Part shown: piece by piece, positions 9,395 through 18,525 of the stretch | Position numbering within the stretch: the first letter of the stretch is position 1 | Layout of the letters: each line of letters opens with the position of its first letter | Assembly (NCBI RefSeq): GCF_900141785.1 | Contig: NZ_FQYP01000003.1 | Coordinates: 310,001-374,000 of the forward strand | Direction: 5' to 3' | From: Aquimarina spongiae | GTDB lineage: Bacteria; Bacteroidota; Bacteroidia; Flavobacteriales; Flavobacteriaceae | DNA length: 64,000 bases | Program-made: the position numbers and the translations under genes | The notes under the pieces: generated by a model | Told to the model about the DNA's origin: nothing | The model's input: only the letters and a program-made list of their open reading frames with translations | Database searches by the model: none

Positions 9395-11242
9395 TCAGGT
9401 TTGTTTACTGAAAATATCGTCAGGATTAACCAATTGATCTAATTGCATTCTGAATTCTTTATTCAATATTGATAATCCTAATTGATATGAAGCATTCATC
9501 CAACCAAAACCGCTTGAGGTAATATAGTCAAACTGAGTCCCAACATTACCGTACTCGGCATACACCTTATGCGTACACCCTACGACATCATATTTTTCTG
9601 GGATTGTACCATTGTAATTCACCGCATTTTTGGTAATCATCCATAACCACCGGTACACTAATTCTTGCGCTTCTCTTTCGTAACCATAGCTCTGTAATCC
9701 TCTCCAAATTACCATTTGGTGCGGTGCCCAACCATTTGGATAATCCCATTGTCGTTGAGGAGCATTGTGTTCTATTTCTGTAATATTAGAAGTACCTGCT
9801 ACTCCTCCGTTTTGGACCAAACGATCAAATAATTTACTAACTAGCTTACCTGCTTGCTCTTCATTACAAAGACCTGCCCAAAGTGGATAAAAATTGGTAG
9901 CCGAATCTACAAGGTGTGGTTCTTTAGATACAAAATTATAGTCATAAAAAGACCCTTCTTTATCATTCCACAGATATTTGTTAACCAAAGCCTTTCTTTT
10001 GTTCGCTTTATCCAACCAAAAAGCCGAATTATATCCTTCCAAAGAATCATTGAAGATGTTCTCAATCAAATAGGCAATATCCATTTCATATTTATACAAC
10101 AGACTATTTAGGCCAACCGTATTAAGATTTGCACAAATATCATCTAGACGATTTGAGGTATCATGACCACTTTCCCGAAGGGAGCGATCGTGCATAAAAT
10201 AAGCATCTAATTCTGGATCCTTCAAAGTACCACCATCATAAGCCTGGATAAAAGCTTCCAGACTCAGCCCATGCTTTTTTGCAAACCGCTGCAACACAAA
10301 GTTAAAATGCCCTTCTTCAGTTTCTGGGGGGATTCCTATTCCTTCTCCCAAAAAACGGTTAAGGCCTGTTTCGGTTAATCGCACACCCTTTTGCATCCAT
10401 ACTTTTTCGTATTCCTTAATCACCATTTTCAGGTTTCGACTCATCCAATCCTTAGAAACTTCTGGATCATATTGATAAATTTCTTTTAACAACGAACTAA
10501 AAAACGGAGGTTGAGTTCTGGTTAGAAAATAGCTTCTATTTGCATTCAGAATCTTACCATAATATCGAATTTGATAGGCAAAATTATCGGCCATGGCCAT
10601 GGCCAAGTCTAATCTATTATCAATTAGCAATCCTACAGATTCGAAATAACTATCCCAGCCATACATCTCATTAAAACGCCCTCCCGGAACTACAAATGGC
10701 ACCCCGCTACCATCTTGGAGCGCCAATGCCAACAATCCTGGCTTCTTATTGATCGATTTCACATATGTTGGCGTAATTTGTTCTGGCAATATTTGAATCT
10801 CCAAAGCTGGTAACTCCTTCTTTAAGGCTTTATAATATTTAATCCCTTCCAAATCTTTTTCAGGAACATAAATCCTTTGTATCGTATCCTGAATTTTTTC
10901 ATCCCCAAGTATACGATGCAACCCTTTTTTATCTATAGTACGCGTTAAATCATTCCAGAAGTAATCCCTAATCATTCTAGAAATTCGATAAGAGGGTAAC
11001 TCTTCTATTTTCTCGACAGGGATTTCGGCTGTTGTTTTTCCTAATTGACGTTCAAGAGCTAATTCCTGCAATAAGTTGCTCAGGTGATATGTTCCTTTTA
11101 CCTCGTATATGTTACCTCGTACACATTTCAGCTTAAAATGCTTAGGCCCTTTATCCTCAATAGTGATTTTATTATCTGCATCAGTATCTTCCTGTTGCAA
11201 TAAAGCTTGTAACGTTTCCGAAATTGGTAGTTTAAAGTGCAT
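9395..11242 (-). CDS. Trehalase, glycoside hydrolase family 37, cytoplasmic
   Basis: It hydrolyses trehalose to two glucose molecules. Both trehalase signatures are visible: PGGRFNEMYGWDSY at about 186-199 and QWDYPNGWAP at 498-507. ESGHDTSNR at 357-365 holds the expected catalytic Asp (D361), and EKYD at 549-552 lies in the region of the second catalytic acid. No signal peptide is present, so cleavage should be cytoplasmic. The first about 90 residues precede the usual GH37 core and resemble no domain I recognise. The start codon overlaps the end of the upstream MFS gene by 11 nt, which implies translational coupling. Its place after a permease and a TonB receptor suggests that intact trehalose is imported first. 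Confidence 0.93.
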   Translation of the reverse strand: MHFKLPISETLQALLQQEDTDADNKITIEDKGPKHFKLKCVRGNIYEVKGTYHLSNLLQELALERQLGKTTAEIPVEKIEELPSYRISRMIRDYFWNDLTRTIDKKGLHRILGDEKIQDTIQRIYVPEKDLEGIKYYKALKKELPALEIQILPEQITPTYVKSINKKPGLLALALQDGSGVPFVVPGGRFNEMYGWDSYFESVGLLIDNRLDLAMAMADNFAYQIRYYGKILNANRSYFLTRTQPPFFSSLLKEIYQYDPEVSKDWMSRNLKMVIKEYEKVWMQKGVRLTETGLNRFLGEGIGIPPETEEGHFNFVLQRFAKKHGLSLEAFIQAYDGGTLKDPELDAYFMHDRSLRESGHDTSNRLDDICANLNTVGLNSLLYKYEMDIAYLIENIFNDSLEGYNSAFWLDKANKRKALVNKYLWNDKEGSFYDYNFVSKEPHLVDSATNFYPLWAGLCNEEQAGKLVSKLFDRLVQNGGVAGTSNITEIEHNAPQRQWDYPNGWAPHQMVIWRGLQSYGYEREAQELVYRWLWMITKNAVNYNGTIPEKYDVVGCTHKVYAEYGNVGTQFDYITSSGFGWMNASYQLGLSILNKEFRMQLDQLVNPDDIFSKQT

Positions 11243-12452
11243 TTTTTGAAGTAACTTTTCTTAAGATGAAGTAGGAAATCAATAATAATCCCATAGGTAT
11301 CAAGGTATAGTAAAACGCATTTTCTGGGCCTTGGTTTTTAAACAACCAACCTATTATTCTAGATCCAAAAGTCCCTCCTAGTGCAGAAAATACAACAATC
11401 AATCCTGTCATTGGACTGTGTAGTTTTTCTGGAAGTGCACTGAGCACAACGGAGTTGAGCAAAGGATAAATTGGCGCAATAAATAAGCCTACGATAGGAA
11501 AAGCAAAACCAATAAGCGGGATATCTGTAATAGCAGCAATTTCTCCCACATTGGCATTTATCGTTTTGGGGAGGATGAAAATCACTAACAACATTGCAAT
11601 TATGGTACATCCAGAGAGCACCCACAACCAGTTGATTTTTTGCGTAATGATTCCCGCCAAAATTCTCCCTATCGCCAGACAAATTGCCAAAACGCTAGCC
11701 ATCATAATACTCACATTTTCTGGCAATTGCAATACTTTATCATTAAATGATGGCAACCAAGTCATTATCCCTTGTTCTATCATCACAAACAAAAAAGCAC
11801 TAACTACAAAAACATTAATCAAGAGCCTGGCTAACAACCTGAACATTTCTGCAAAATCTTGAGCCAGATTTGCCCCAGGTATTTCTGGTTCCTTTTCAAA
11901 TTTTGTAAATAAGAGAAATAAAAATGAAAGCAAGGATATTCCTGCCAGCAACCAATACACATTGAGCCATGAATCGGGTTTTTCTTCTATATTAAAAGCC
12001 GGAAAAAGGAAATACGCCAAGGCAATCCCAATCATAAAAACTCCCTCTATAGAACTCATCAAACTATTGTGTTCCTTTTCTCCCTGGGTCACCATCCCAA
12101 TCATCGAATACACAGAAACTTTAATCAATGCAAAGGAGACTCCAACGGTAGCAAATAAAATCTTTGCGGAAGTAAAAGAATTCCCATAATACATAGAAAC
12201 ACAAGCTACAGATACCAAGGCCAATCCGATTAACATTGCTTTTTTATATCCTATTCTGGGCAAAAAAGAAGCTAAAAAGAAGGAAACAATAGCAATCGGT
12301 AAATCCTTAAAAGCTTCTAGTATACTCGCTTGAACTTCATCAACACCATAGTTATTTTGAGATTTTAGTATTACAATTCCAACGCTATTCAACAGGATGG
12401 CAAATACGAAGTAATTGAGATATAATGAAATTTTAACAGAAAGGTTTTTCAT
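11232..12452 (-). CDS. MFS sugar permease (probably trehalose)
   Basis: A 406-residue inner-membrane protein with about twelve hydrophobic helices and the loop LPRIGYKKAMLIG between helices 2 and 3, typical of major facilitator proteins. It overlaps the trehalase gene by 11 nt and follows the TonB-dependent receptor, so it most likely carries the disaccharide from periplasm to cytoplasm. The substrate is inferred only from the neighbours. It begins MKNLSVKISLYLNYFVFAIL with no better alternative start. Confidence 0.85.
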   Translation of the reverse strand: MKNLSVKISLYLNYFVFAILLNSVGIVILKSQNNYGVDEVQASILEAFKDLPIAIVSFFLASFLPRIGYKKAMLIGLALVSVACVSMYYGNSFTSAKILFATVGVSFALIKVSVYSMIGMVTQGEKEHNSLMSSIEGVFMIGIALAYFLFPAFNIEEKPDSWLNVYWLLAGISLLSFLFLLFTKFEKEPEIPGANLAQDFAEMFRLLARLLINVFVVSAFLFVMIEQGIMTWLPSFNDKVLQLPENVSIMMASVLAICLAIGRILAGIITQKINWLWVLSGCTIIAMLLVIFILPKTINANVGEIAAITDIPLIGFAFPIVGLFIAPIYPLLNSVVLSALPEKLHSPMTGLIVVFSALGGTFGSRIIGWLFKNQGPENAFYYTLIPMGLLLISYFILRKVTSKNAL

Positions 12453-12531
12453 TAGAGAACAAGAGGTATTAAGTAAAGAATCAATGGTTTAGTACTTATA
12501 TAAATGTAAGAAAATTTTAGCATTGCAAGCA

Positions 12532-12572
12532 ATATATCCCCTACCTTCATCTCATCAAAGCAGGGGATATAT
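12532..12572 (-). other. Stem-loop between TonB receptor and MFS genes
   Basis: A perfect 11-bp inverted repeat (12532-12542 with 12562-12572, ATATATCCCCT/AGGGGATATAT) encloses a 19-nt loop, starting 21 bp past the receptor stop. No U-tract follows on either strand, so it is not a standard terminator. It may protect the upstream mRNA from 3' decay or lower expression of the downstream genes. Confidence 0.6.
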
Positions 12573-12592
12573 ACTACGCTAACACAAAAAAA

Positions 12593-15223
12593 TTAGAAAT
12601 CAAGAGCGACAGACATACGCACCGCTCTTCCCAAAATTGGTCTTGCCAAAAACACATCATCATTGGCACTAGTCGTTCCTCTTGGGTTTCCTTCTGTAAG
12701 TCCTATTTCATTAAATAGATTAGAAGCATCAACTCCAAATCTCAGATTATCTATTTTATAAAAAGCTCCGGCATTAAACACATTGAAAGATGGAAGTTCG
12801 ATGGTATTCGCCTCGTCCTGGTATTTTTTCCCAAAGTGTGACCATTGTGCATAAATCCCCAGATCTTTGATCACCTCTACCTGTGGTCTTAGGGTAAAGT
12901 ATACATTAGGAATCCTACGAGCAGTATTGCCTTCAAAATCAAAAGTAGAACCATCGGCATTAGATCCTGAAAAATTATCATACTCTGGTCGTTGCACCGT
13001 GATATTGGCTTCTATATCAAAAACTCCATACTTGGCGTTGGCCTCCAACTCTAGCCCTATATTATTCACATCTGCAAATCTATTTTCTGAAGTACCGTCG
13101 GCAAGGATATCCGTAAATGCGATGTTATCCATATTCATATAGAACAAATTGGCATAAATCCCGATATTGGAGGTAGAATATTTAAATCCTAATTCGGTCT
13201 GATCCACTTCTGTGATTTCAATCCCGCTTAGGTCCGCGGCATTGTCATAATACGATTCTTCTATTGGTGATCTAAATCCATGACTATGTCTCGCATACAT
13301 GGCCATATTATCACTGAACTTATAATTTAAAGCCGTGGTATACGACAGTTCTTCCACATCATAATCCCAATACGTATAAGGATTACCATCTACCACAGTG
13401 ATGGCATCGTCTGCAGTGTTGTTTGGGAGTAAGCCTAAATCTGTTGAGAAAAAACGTGCATTATCTCTAAATCCAGAATATTGATCATCATCGTATCGTA
13501 AACCAAAATTGGCAGTTAGTTTTTCTGTGATATCTACTTCGGCATCCAGATAAATCGCATTAAGCAATCCTTTGGTTTGCGCGTCTCGCTCTAACCAGGT
13601 TATTCTTTCGATTCCATTGTAGGTTCTTGACACCCCAGTACTGGTATCCACCAAATTAACCAGACGTGGATCATCGGACACATCTACCAGATAATTACTC
13701 CAGTTCCAATATTGATTCGATTTCCAATTGGAATAATAATATCCTAGCGTAAGATTGACATTTTCAAAATTGAAAGAGAAAGCTAGATTATTTGCAAAAT
13801 TAGACATGTCTTTATCTATCGCCCAATGATCTGCTCGCATTACCAAGGTATTGGGATCCAGGGTTTCTCCTGTGTCTACATAGGTATACTCGGCATTGGC
13901 CGCATCATCTAATGGAAATTGTGTGGTACCGGTAGCAAAATCCGCTTGTGTATTTGGACCTCCTGTACTAAAAATCGCATTGTAGTTTAAGTCAATTGCG
14001 GTATTTCTAAAGGAGTTTTTTACCGACACTTTATCCGAAATGTCATACTTAAATTCACCTCCAATAGCATCTACATTAGGATTGACTCCATCTTCAAGAT
14101 CTCTTTCAAAGAAACCTCCTCCTACTTGTGGCACTCTTAGTCTACTGAAATTTCTGGAAGTTAGGGTCCCAAAATTCGCATCAAAACCTTCGAACTCCTC
14201 TGGATTGCCATCGCTATCTCCACGTAAAGGGATGGGTAATAAAAATAGGTTTCGATCTTCAAGCTTTTTGAAATACACGCGTGCATATCCCTTATCGAAT
14301 TTGTAGGTAAGGTTAAATTTCATTTGCCCACCATTATTTGCAGCAAATCCAGGATCTCTAATCCCCTGATCCACTCGATAGAAACCTCCGATATTAAAAA
14401 ACAATTTATCTTCGATAACCGCTCCACTTATGTTAAGGTCTGTTCTAAACAAGCCATAATCTCCTACACTCAATTTGGCTCTACCCATCAACTCATTTTG
14501 CCCTGTTTTAGAAATAAAATTGATAATTCCTCCAGGAGCATTTGTTGCAAAAATAGAAGCCGATCCCCCACGAATAGCCTCCATATTTTTTACGGTTTCA
14601 TCCAATCTATAGAAAGCATCTGCATTTGCGAACTGTAGTGCCCCATCTTCAAAAACTGGTAATCCATCCTCCTGAATTTGCACAAACTCGTATGCTCCGG
14701 CAGAAGGAATCCCTCTGGCAAATAAGTTGTTTCCTACCTCACCTCCAGAAGTCTCTACCAAAAATCCCGGTACAGATTGCAATATATCCGCTGTGCTTTG
14801 CGGTGCTTTTTGCTCTATTTCTTTTGCCCCCATTGTGGTGATCGCAACGCTGGATTCTAATTTAGTTCTTGGATTCGACGTTCCCGTAACTACGATTTCA
14901 TCCAAGGAGAGCAGGTCCTCCTGCAGAACAATATCTTTGGTAATATTTCCTGTTACTGTAATGGTTTCTCGTACGGTTTTAAAACCGATAGACGATACAA
15001 CTATAGTATAATCCACCCCACTCTCTAGATTATCTATACTATATTTCCCGTCAAAATCTGTAGTAGCCCCCCGGTTTGTTCCTTCCAAAAGTACATTTAC
15101 CCCCAAGACTGGAATATTTTGAGCATCTGTAATGGTCCCCGAAATACTTCCACTTTCCTGAGCATGTGAGTAAACTACCCCCATAAGAAGCAATGCCATA
15201 AAAATTAATCGTAATTGTTTCAT
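12593..15223 (-). CDS. TonB-dependent outer-membrane receptor of the trehalose locus
   Basis: An 876-residue TonB-dependent transporter for energised uptake across the outer membrane. The signal peptide ends at SHA-QES. A carboxypeptidase-like regulatory domain covers about 22-110 (GSISGTITDAQNIPVLGVNVLLEGTNRG). A TonB-box-like DEIVVTGT and the plug (SSVAITTMGAKEIEQKAPQ) follow. The rest is a beta-barrel ending in aromatic VALDF. No SusD-like lipoprotein is adjacent, so this is not a classical SusCD pair. Twin LacI-type operators lie 78-115 bp upstream. Substrate (trehalose or related alpha-glucosides) is inferred from the trehalase. Confidence 0.92.
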   Translation of the reverse strand: MKQLRLIFMALLLMGVVYSHAQESGSISGTITDAQNIPVLGVNVLLEGTNRGATTDFDGKYSIDNLESGVDYTIVVSSIGFKTVRETITVTGNITKDIVLQEDLLSLDEIVVTGTSNPRTKLESSVAITTMGAKEIEQKAPQSTADILQSVPGFLVETSGGEVGNNLFARGIPSAGAYEFVQIQEDGLPVFEDGALQFANADAFYRLDETVKNMEAIRGGSASIFATNAPGGIINFISKTGQNELMGRAKLSVGDYGLFRTDLNISGAVIEDKLFFNIGGFYRVDQGIRDPGFAANNGGQMKFNLTYKFDKGYARVYFKKLEDRNLFLLPIPLRGDSDGNPEEFEGFDANFGTLTSRNFSRLRVPQVGGGFFERDLEDGVNPNVDAIGGEFKYDISDKVSVKNSFRNTAIDLNYNAIFSTGGPNTQADFATGTTQFPLDDAANAEYTYVDTGETLDPNTLVMRADHWAIDKDMSNFANNLAFSFNFENVNLTLGYYYSNWKSNQYWNWSNYLVDVSDDPRLVNLVDTSTGVSRTYNGIERITWLERDAQTKGLLNAIYLDAEVDITEKLTANFGLRYDDDQYSGFRDNARFFSTDLGLLPNNTADDAITVVDGNPYTYWDYDVEELSYTTALNYKFSDNMAMYARHSHGFRSPIEESYYDNAADLSGIEITEVDQTELGFKYSTSNIGIYANLFYMNMDNIAFTDILADGTSENRFADVNNIGLELEANAKYGVFDIEANITVQRPEYDNFSGSNADGSTFDFEGNTARRIPNVYFTLRPQVEVIKDLGIYAQWSHFGKKYQDEANTIELPSFNVFNAGAFYKIDNLRFGVDASNLFNEIGLTEGNPRGTTSANDDVFLARPILGRAVRMSVALDF

Positions 15224-15568
15224 TTTCTGTAGTTATTTAATTCACTGCAATTTCTCAATTGTTTTATCTAGCTTACATCAAAAGTGTTTTCAAGAAGCGA
15301 TCGAAAACGATTTCGAAAAAATCGAAAACGATTTCGAAACTTATTTTTTTTAGAAAATCAATTCATTATGATTTTAAATATGTAGCACAGACAAAACCAA
15401 TTAAAAATCAGCAGTTTCAGAAGAAAGAAGTACAATATTAGAAATAGAAAACCATGGAAAACACCCTAAAAAATCCCCTCTAAACACATTTTTTATCATT
15501 AAAAATTTAGGATGGATTTATCAGTATACTTCAGCATTAATTGTATCTTGATATTGAAAATTGTACTC
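15224..15568. promoter_or_regulatory. Divergent control region, receptor / LacI regulator
   Basis: This 345-bp region separates the leftward receptor gene and the rightward regulator. Its main content is the pair of LacI-type operators at 15301-15337. I found no full TAnnTTTG box for either gene; TATCTTG at 15547-15553 is a weak candidate for the regulator. A 60-codon open frame spanning 15259-15441 runs through the operators and is not credible as a gene. Confidence 0.7.
15301..15337. promoter_or_regulatory. Tandem LacI-family operators
   Basis: The same 16-mer TCGAAAACGATTTCGA occurs at 15301-15316 and 15322-15337, exactly 21 bp apart, which is two helical turns. Each is a near-palindrome around a central CG (CGAAAA-CG-ATTTCG), the shape expected of LacI/GalR operators. 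They lie between the regulator gene and the receptor gene, so local and autoregulatory binding is likely. Confidence 0.8.
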
Positions 15569-16588
15569 ATGGAAATTACCACACTCAAGGACATTGCTAG
15601 TAAACTTGGTATTTCGGTAGCTACGGTATCAAAAGCGTTAAAAGATTATCCCGATGTGAATAAAGACACCAAAAAAAAGGTGCTTCATATGGCTAACAAA
15701 TTGAATTACACTCCAAATCAACTAGCCGTTAATCTGAGAACCAAACAAACCAAAACCATAGGAGTTATCATACCCACTACGGTGCATCATTTTTTCTCAA
15801 AAGTAATTGATGGAGTAATTGCTGAAGCAGAAAAAAAAGGATATCTGGTTATCATTCTACAGTCTGACGAGAAGTTATTTCTTGAAAAGCTGCATGTCAA
15901 TCTACTTATTGATAAACGCGTAGACGGAATCCTAATGTCCTTATCCAACAAAACCAATGAGTTTGTGCACTTAAAAAAAATAATAAGTAGAAATATTCCT
16001 TTGGTTCTTTTTGATAAAGTAGAACCTAGTATTGCTTGCTCCAAGGTGCGAATAGATGACCAAAAAGCGGCCTATGATGCAGTTTCTCATTTGATAAAAA
16101 AAGGATATCGAAAGATTGCCCATTTCCGAGGGGACCTAAATCCAAAAATTTCGAATGACCGTTTTGAAGGGTATCGAAAAGCTTTATTAGATCATCAGAT
16201 TCCTTATGATCCTTCTTTGGTGTATATCTGCAATAACAATAAGGATTTTGAAGATGGTTATCAAAATGCACAAAAGCTGATCAAAGAGCATAAGGATGTC
16301 GATGCGATTTTTGCAATAACCGATCTGGTCGCGGTAGGGATTATTAAATATTTTAATGAACTAAGCATCAAAATACCTGATGATATTGCAGTTGTTGGAT
16401 TCAGTAATTGGTTTATGTCATCCGTAGTAACTCCAACACTTACCACGGTAGATCAACCCGCCTACAAAATTGGTAAAACGGCTACAGAAATTCTCTTGGA
16501 AGAAATCGAGCTACTACATCAAGAACAGCCTATTACTCATAAAGAAGTAATTCTACCTACGCATCTCATTTTAAGAGAATCGAGCTAA
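15569..16588 (+). CDS. LacI/GalR-family regulator of the trehalose locus
   Basis: A 339-residue transcription factor. The N-terminal helix-turn-helix reads TLKDIASKLGISVATVSKAL, followed by the hinge helix TPNQLAVNLRTKQTKTIGVI. The rest is a periplasmic-binding-protein-like effector domain (DGVIAEAEKKGYLVII, DAIFAITDLVAVGI, TTVDQPAYKIGKTA). The frame is open from an ATG at 15512, but the conserved N-terminus starts at 15569; the extra 19 residues are hydrophobic and atypical. The gene converges on the symporter gene with only 2 bp between stop codons. The probable effector is trehalose or a derivative, by inference. Confidence 0.92.
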   Translation: MEITTLKDIASKLGISVATVSKALKDYPDVNKDTKKKVLHMANKLNYTPNQLAVNLRTKQTKTIGVIIPTTVHHFFSKVIDGVIAEAEKKGYLVIILQSDEKLFLEKLHVNLLIDKRVDGILMSLSNKTNEFVHLKKIISRNIPLVLFDKVEPSIACSKVRIDDQKAAYDAVSHLIKKGYRKIAHFRGDLNPKISNDRFEGYRKALLDHQIPYDPSLVYICNNNKDFEDGYQNAQKLIKEHKDVDAIFAITDLVAVGIIKYFNELSIKIPDDIAVVGFSNWFMSSVVTPTLTTVDQPAYKIGKTATEILLEEIELLHQEQPITHKEVILPTHLILRESS

Positions 16589-16590
16589 CC

Positions 16591-18336
16591 TTACCAGAAA
16601 AAGCCTACTACTATTGCCGTGATGAACAATAAAATTATCGAAAGCACTCTATAATTTTTATACCATGCTATCCCTACTAATTCCCTAGATTCTTGGGCGA
16701 ACATTTCCTTTTTGTAGGTATACTCCTTGATTTGCTCCTCAGACTGTGGTTTAGTCGACAAACTAACTGTTGTATGCACACCAACACAAATCACGAATAA
16801 CCAGGTTGCTTTGGCCAGAAAATGTAACTCGTTTATCGCAGGAAACAGATCAAAGGTTTGTGAAAGAATCATCAATACTGCCAAAGAGAATCCTGTAAGC
16901 AAACTCACGATCGATCCGGTTCCATTTGCACGCTTCCAGAATAACCCAAGAATAAATGTAGATACTGCCGGAGGACAAGTATAGGCAATTACTAATTGTA
17001 AATAGGTCCACAACGAATCACTAACACTCTCTATAAACGGCACCCATGAAATCGCTAACACTACAAGTACAACAGTAGTAATCTGCCCGACTCTTACTAG
17101 TTGTTTGCTGGTCATATTGGGTCGCAACTGCCTTACAAAATCCATAGTTACTAAAGTAGATGCAGAATTAAAAGTAGCAGACACAGAAGACATCATAGCA
17201 GCCATAAGCCCAGCCACTACCAATCCTAACACCCCAACAGGTAGTAATTGAAACAATAGCACTGGATAAGTAAGATTTGGGCAATCTGCAAGATTATCAC
17301 ATACAGAACCATCGGTTAGCGTATAGTTAAGGGTTGAAATATCTAGCGTACTAAACAACAACAAAGCTAATACCCCTGGCACTACCATTATAAAAATCAC
17401 TGGCAGCTTAAGAAATCCAGCAAATAGTGCTCCCCAACGGCCATGATTTAGACTTTTTGCTCCCAAAACTCTTTGCACCATAAACTGATTATTAGCCCAA
17501 AAATAGAATCCGAGAAGTGGAACTCCGCTAAGTAATCCCCACCAAGGCATGAATTCGTCATTGTTGGGTCTTACCAAACTAAATACTTCTTCAGAATTAG
17601 CCGGTATAAACTTTCCTTCGGCGGCACGATTTCCAAAATCCACATCTCCTGCCGCTAACATCCCATCCAATTTACTCATCATACCTGACCATCCTCCGCC
17701 AAGTTGATCAAATGCAAAATAGGTCAGTAAACAAGATCCCAAAATCAACAATATGGCTTGAATAACCTCGGTTTGAATAACAGAATTAAGTCCTCCAGGT
17801 ATGGTATAGGCCGCAGCCGCAACCGCCAAAATGATCAGAATCAAAGTAGAATCTAGAGCAGGGAATAATAAGGTTAAAACAATCTTACCCACATATAAAC
17901 CTGCTGCTGTATCTACCAAGATATTACCTACTACAGTGATAAACGAAAAATAATATCGAGACCTGCTATCATACCTTCGTTCTAAGAATTCTGGCATCGT
18001 ATATACTCCTGAACGCAGGTAAAAGGGTAGAAAAAAGATCGCAAAGAAAATTAATACTACTACCGCGTACCATTCGTAATTGTATACATTGATATTGGTC
18101 TGATACGCATCTGAGGCCAATCCTACCAATGTAGAGCTAGAAATATTGGCAGAAAACAGGGCAATCCCTACAATGGGCCAGGTCATGGTTCGACCTCCTA
18201 GAAAATAATCCTCAGAGCTTCCTCTTTTTGACTTTGATATTCCATAAATAATAATTCCGATTAGGTAAACTACAATGACGCCAATGTCAATATATGATAA
18301 CTCATTCATATGCGAAGTGATTTGTGCTATGAACAA
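16591..18336 (-). CDS. Sodium:solute symporter (SSS family), probably sugar
   Basis: A 581-residue inner-membrane protein with about 13-14 helices, beginning with the SSS-like core IDIGVIVVYLIGIIIYG and SSEDYFLGGRTMTWPIVGIALFSANISSS in two adjoining stretches. Such transporters drive uptake with sodium. A second possible start at Met10 (18309) agrees better with the family. A LacI-type palindrome lies about 140-170 bp upstream. It may import glucose, trehalose or another sugar; the substrate cannot be read from sequence. Its stop lies 2 bp from the regulator stop, with no terminator between. Confidence 0.88.
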   Translation of the reverse strand: MFIAQITSHMNELSYIDIGVIVVYLIGIIIYGISKSKRGSSEDYFLGGRTMTWPIVGIALFSANISSSTLVGLASDAYQTNINVYNYEWYAVVVLIFFAIFFLPFYLRSGVYTMPEFLERRYDSRSRYYFSFITVVGNILVDTAAGLYVGKIVLTLLFPALDSTLILIILAVAAAAYTIPGGLNSVIQTEVIQAILLILGSCLLTYFAFDQLGGGWSGMMSKLDGMLAAGDVDFGNRAAEGKFIPANSEEVFSLVRPNNDEFMPWWGLLSGVPLLGFYFWANNQFMVQRVLGAKSLNHGRWGALFAGFLKLPVIFIMVVPGVLALLLFSTLDISTLNYTLTDGSVCDNLADCPNLTYPVLLFQLLPVGVLGLVVAGLMAAMMSSVSATFNSASTLVTMDFVRQLRPNMTSKQLVRVGQITTVVLVVLAISWVPFIESVSDSLWTYLQLVIAYTCPPAVSTFILGLFWKRANGTGSIVSLLTGFSLAVLMILSQTFDLFPAINELHFLAKATWLFVICVGVHTTVSLSTKPQSEEQIKEYTYKKEMFAQESRELVGIAWYKNYRVLSIILLFITAIVVGFFW

Positions 18337-18473
18337 CTTATTGCTTAATTATTACAGATTAGGGGAAGACAAAAGCAATAAAGTCGTAACTTTTTATAAA
18401 TATACCTGATGAATATACAAGATTATTGCAAAAAGATTATGAATTTTTGATTCAAAATCGCACTTAAAAGTTA

Positions 18474-18487
18474 TGCAAACGTTTGTA
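18474..18487. promoter_or_regulatory. LacI-type palindrome upstream of the symporter
   Basis: TGCAAACGTTTGTA holds a perfect 10-bp palindrome CAAACGTTTG with a central CG. The flanks differ from the twin operators at 15301-15337, so a different LacI-family protein may bind here. It lies in the 189-bp gap between queG and the symporter, about 140 bp before the symporter start. Confidence 0.55.
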
Positions 18488-18525
18488 TTATGAAAATTGC
18501 AATAAAGCATCCTTAATTTCGACAC

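Noticed and set aside
15301..15337. CRISPR-like direct repeat
   Set aside because: Only two 16-bp copies with a 5-bp gap and palindromic shape; operators explain it better.
15259..15441. 60-codon open frame in the receptor/regulator gap
   Set aside because: It runs through the twin operators and is Lys/Ser-rich from AT-rich DNA, with no family resemblance.
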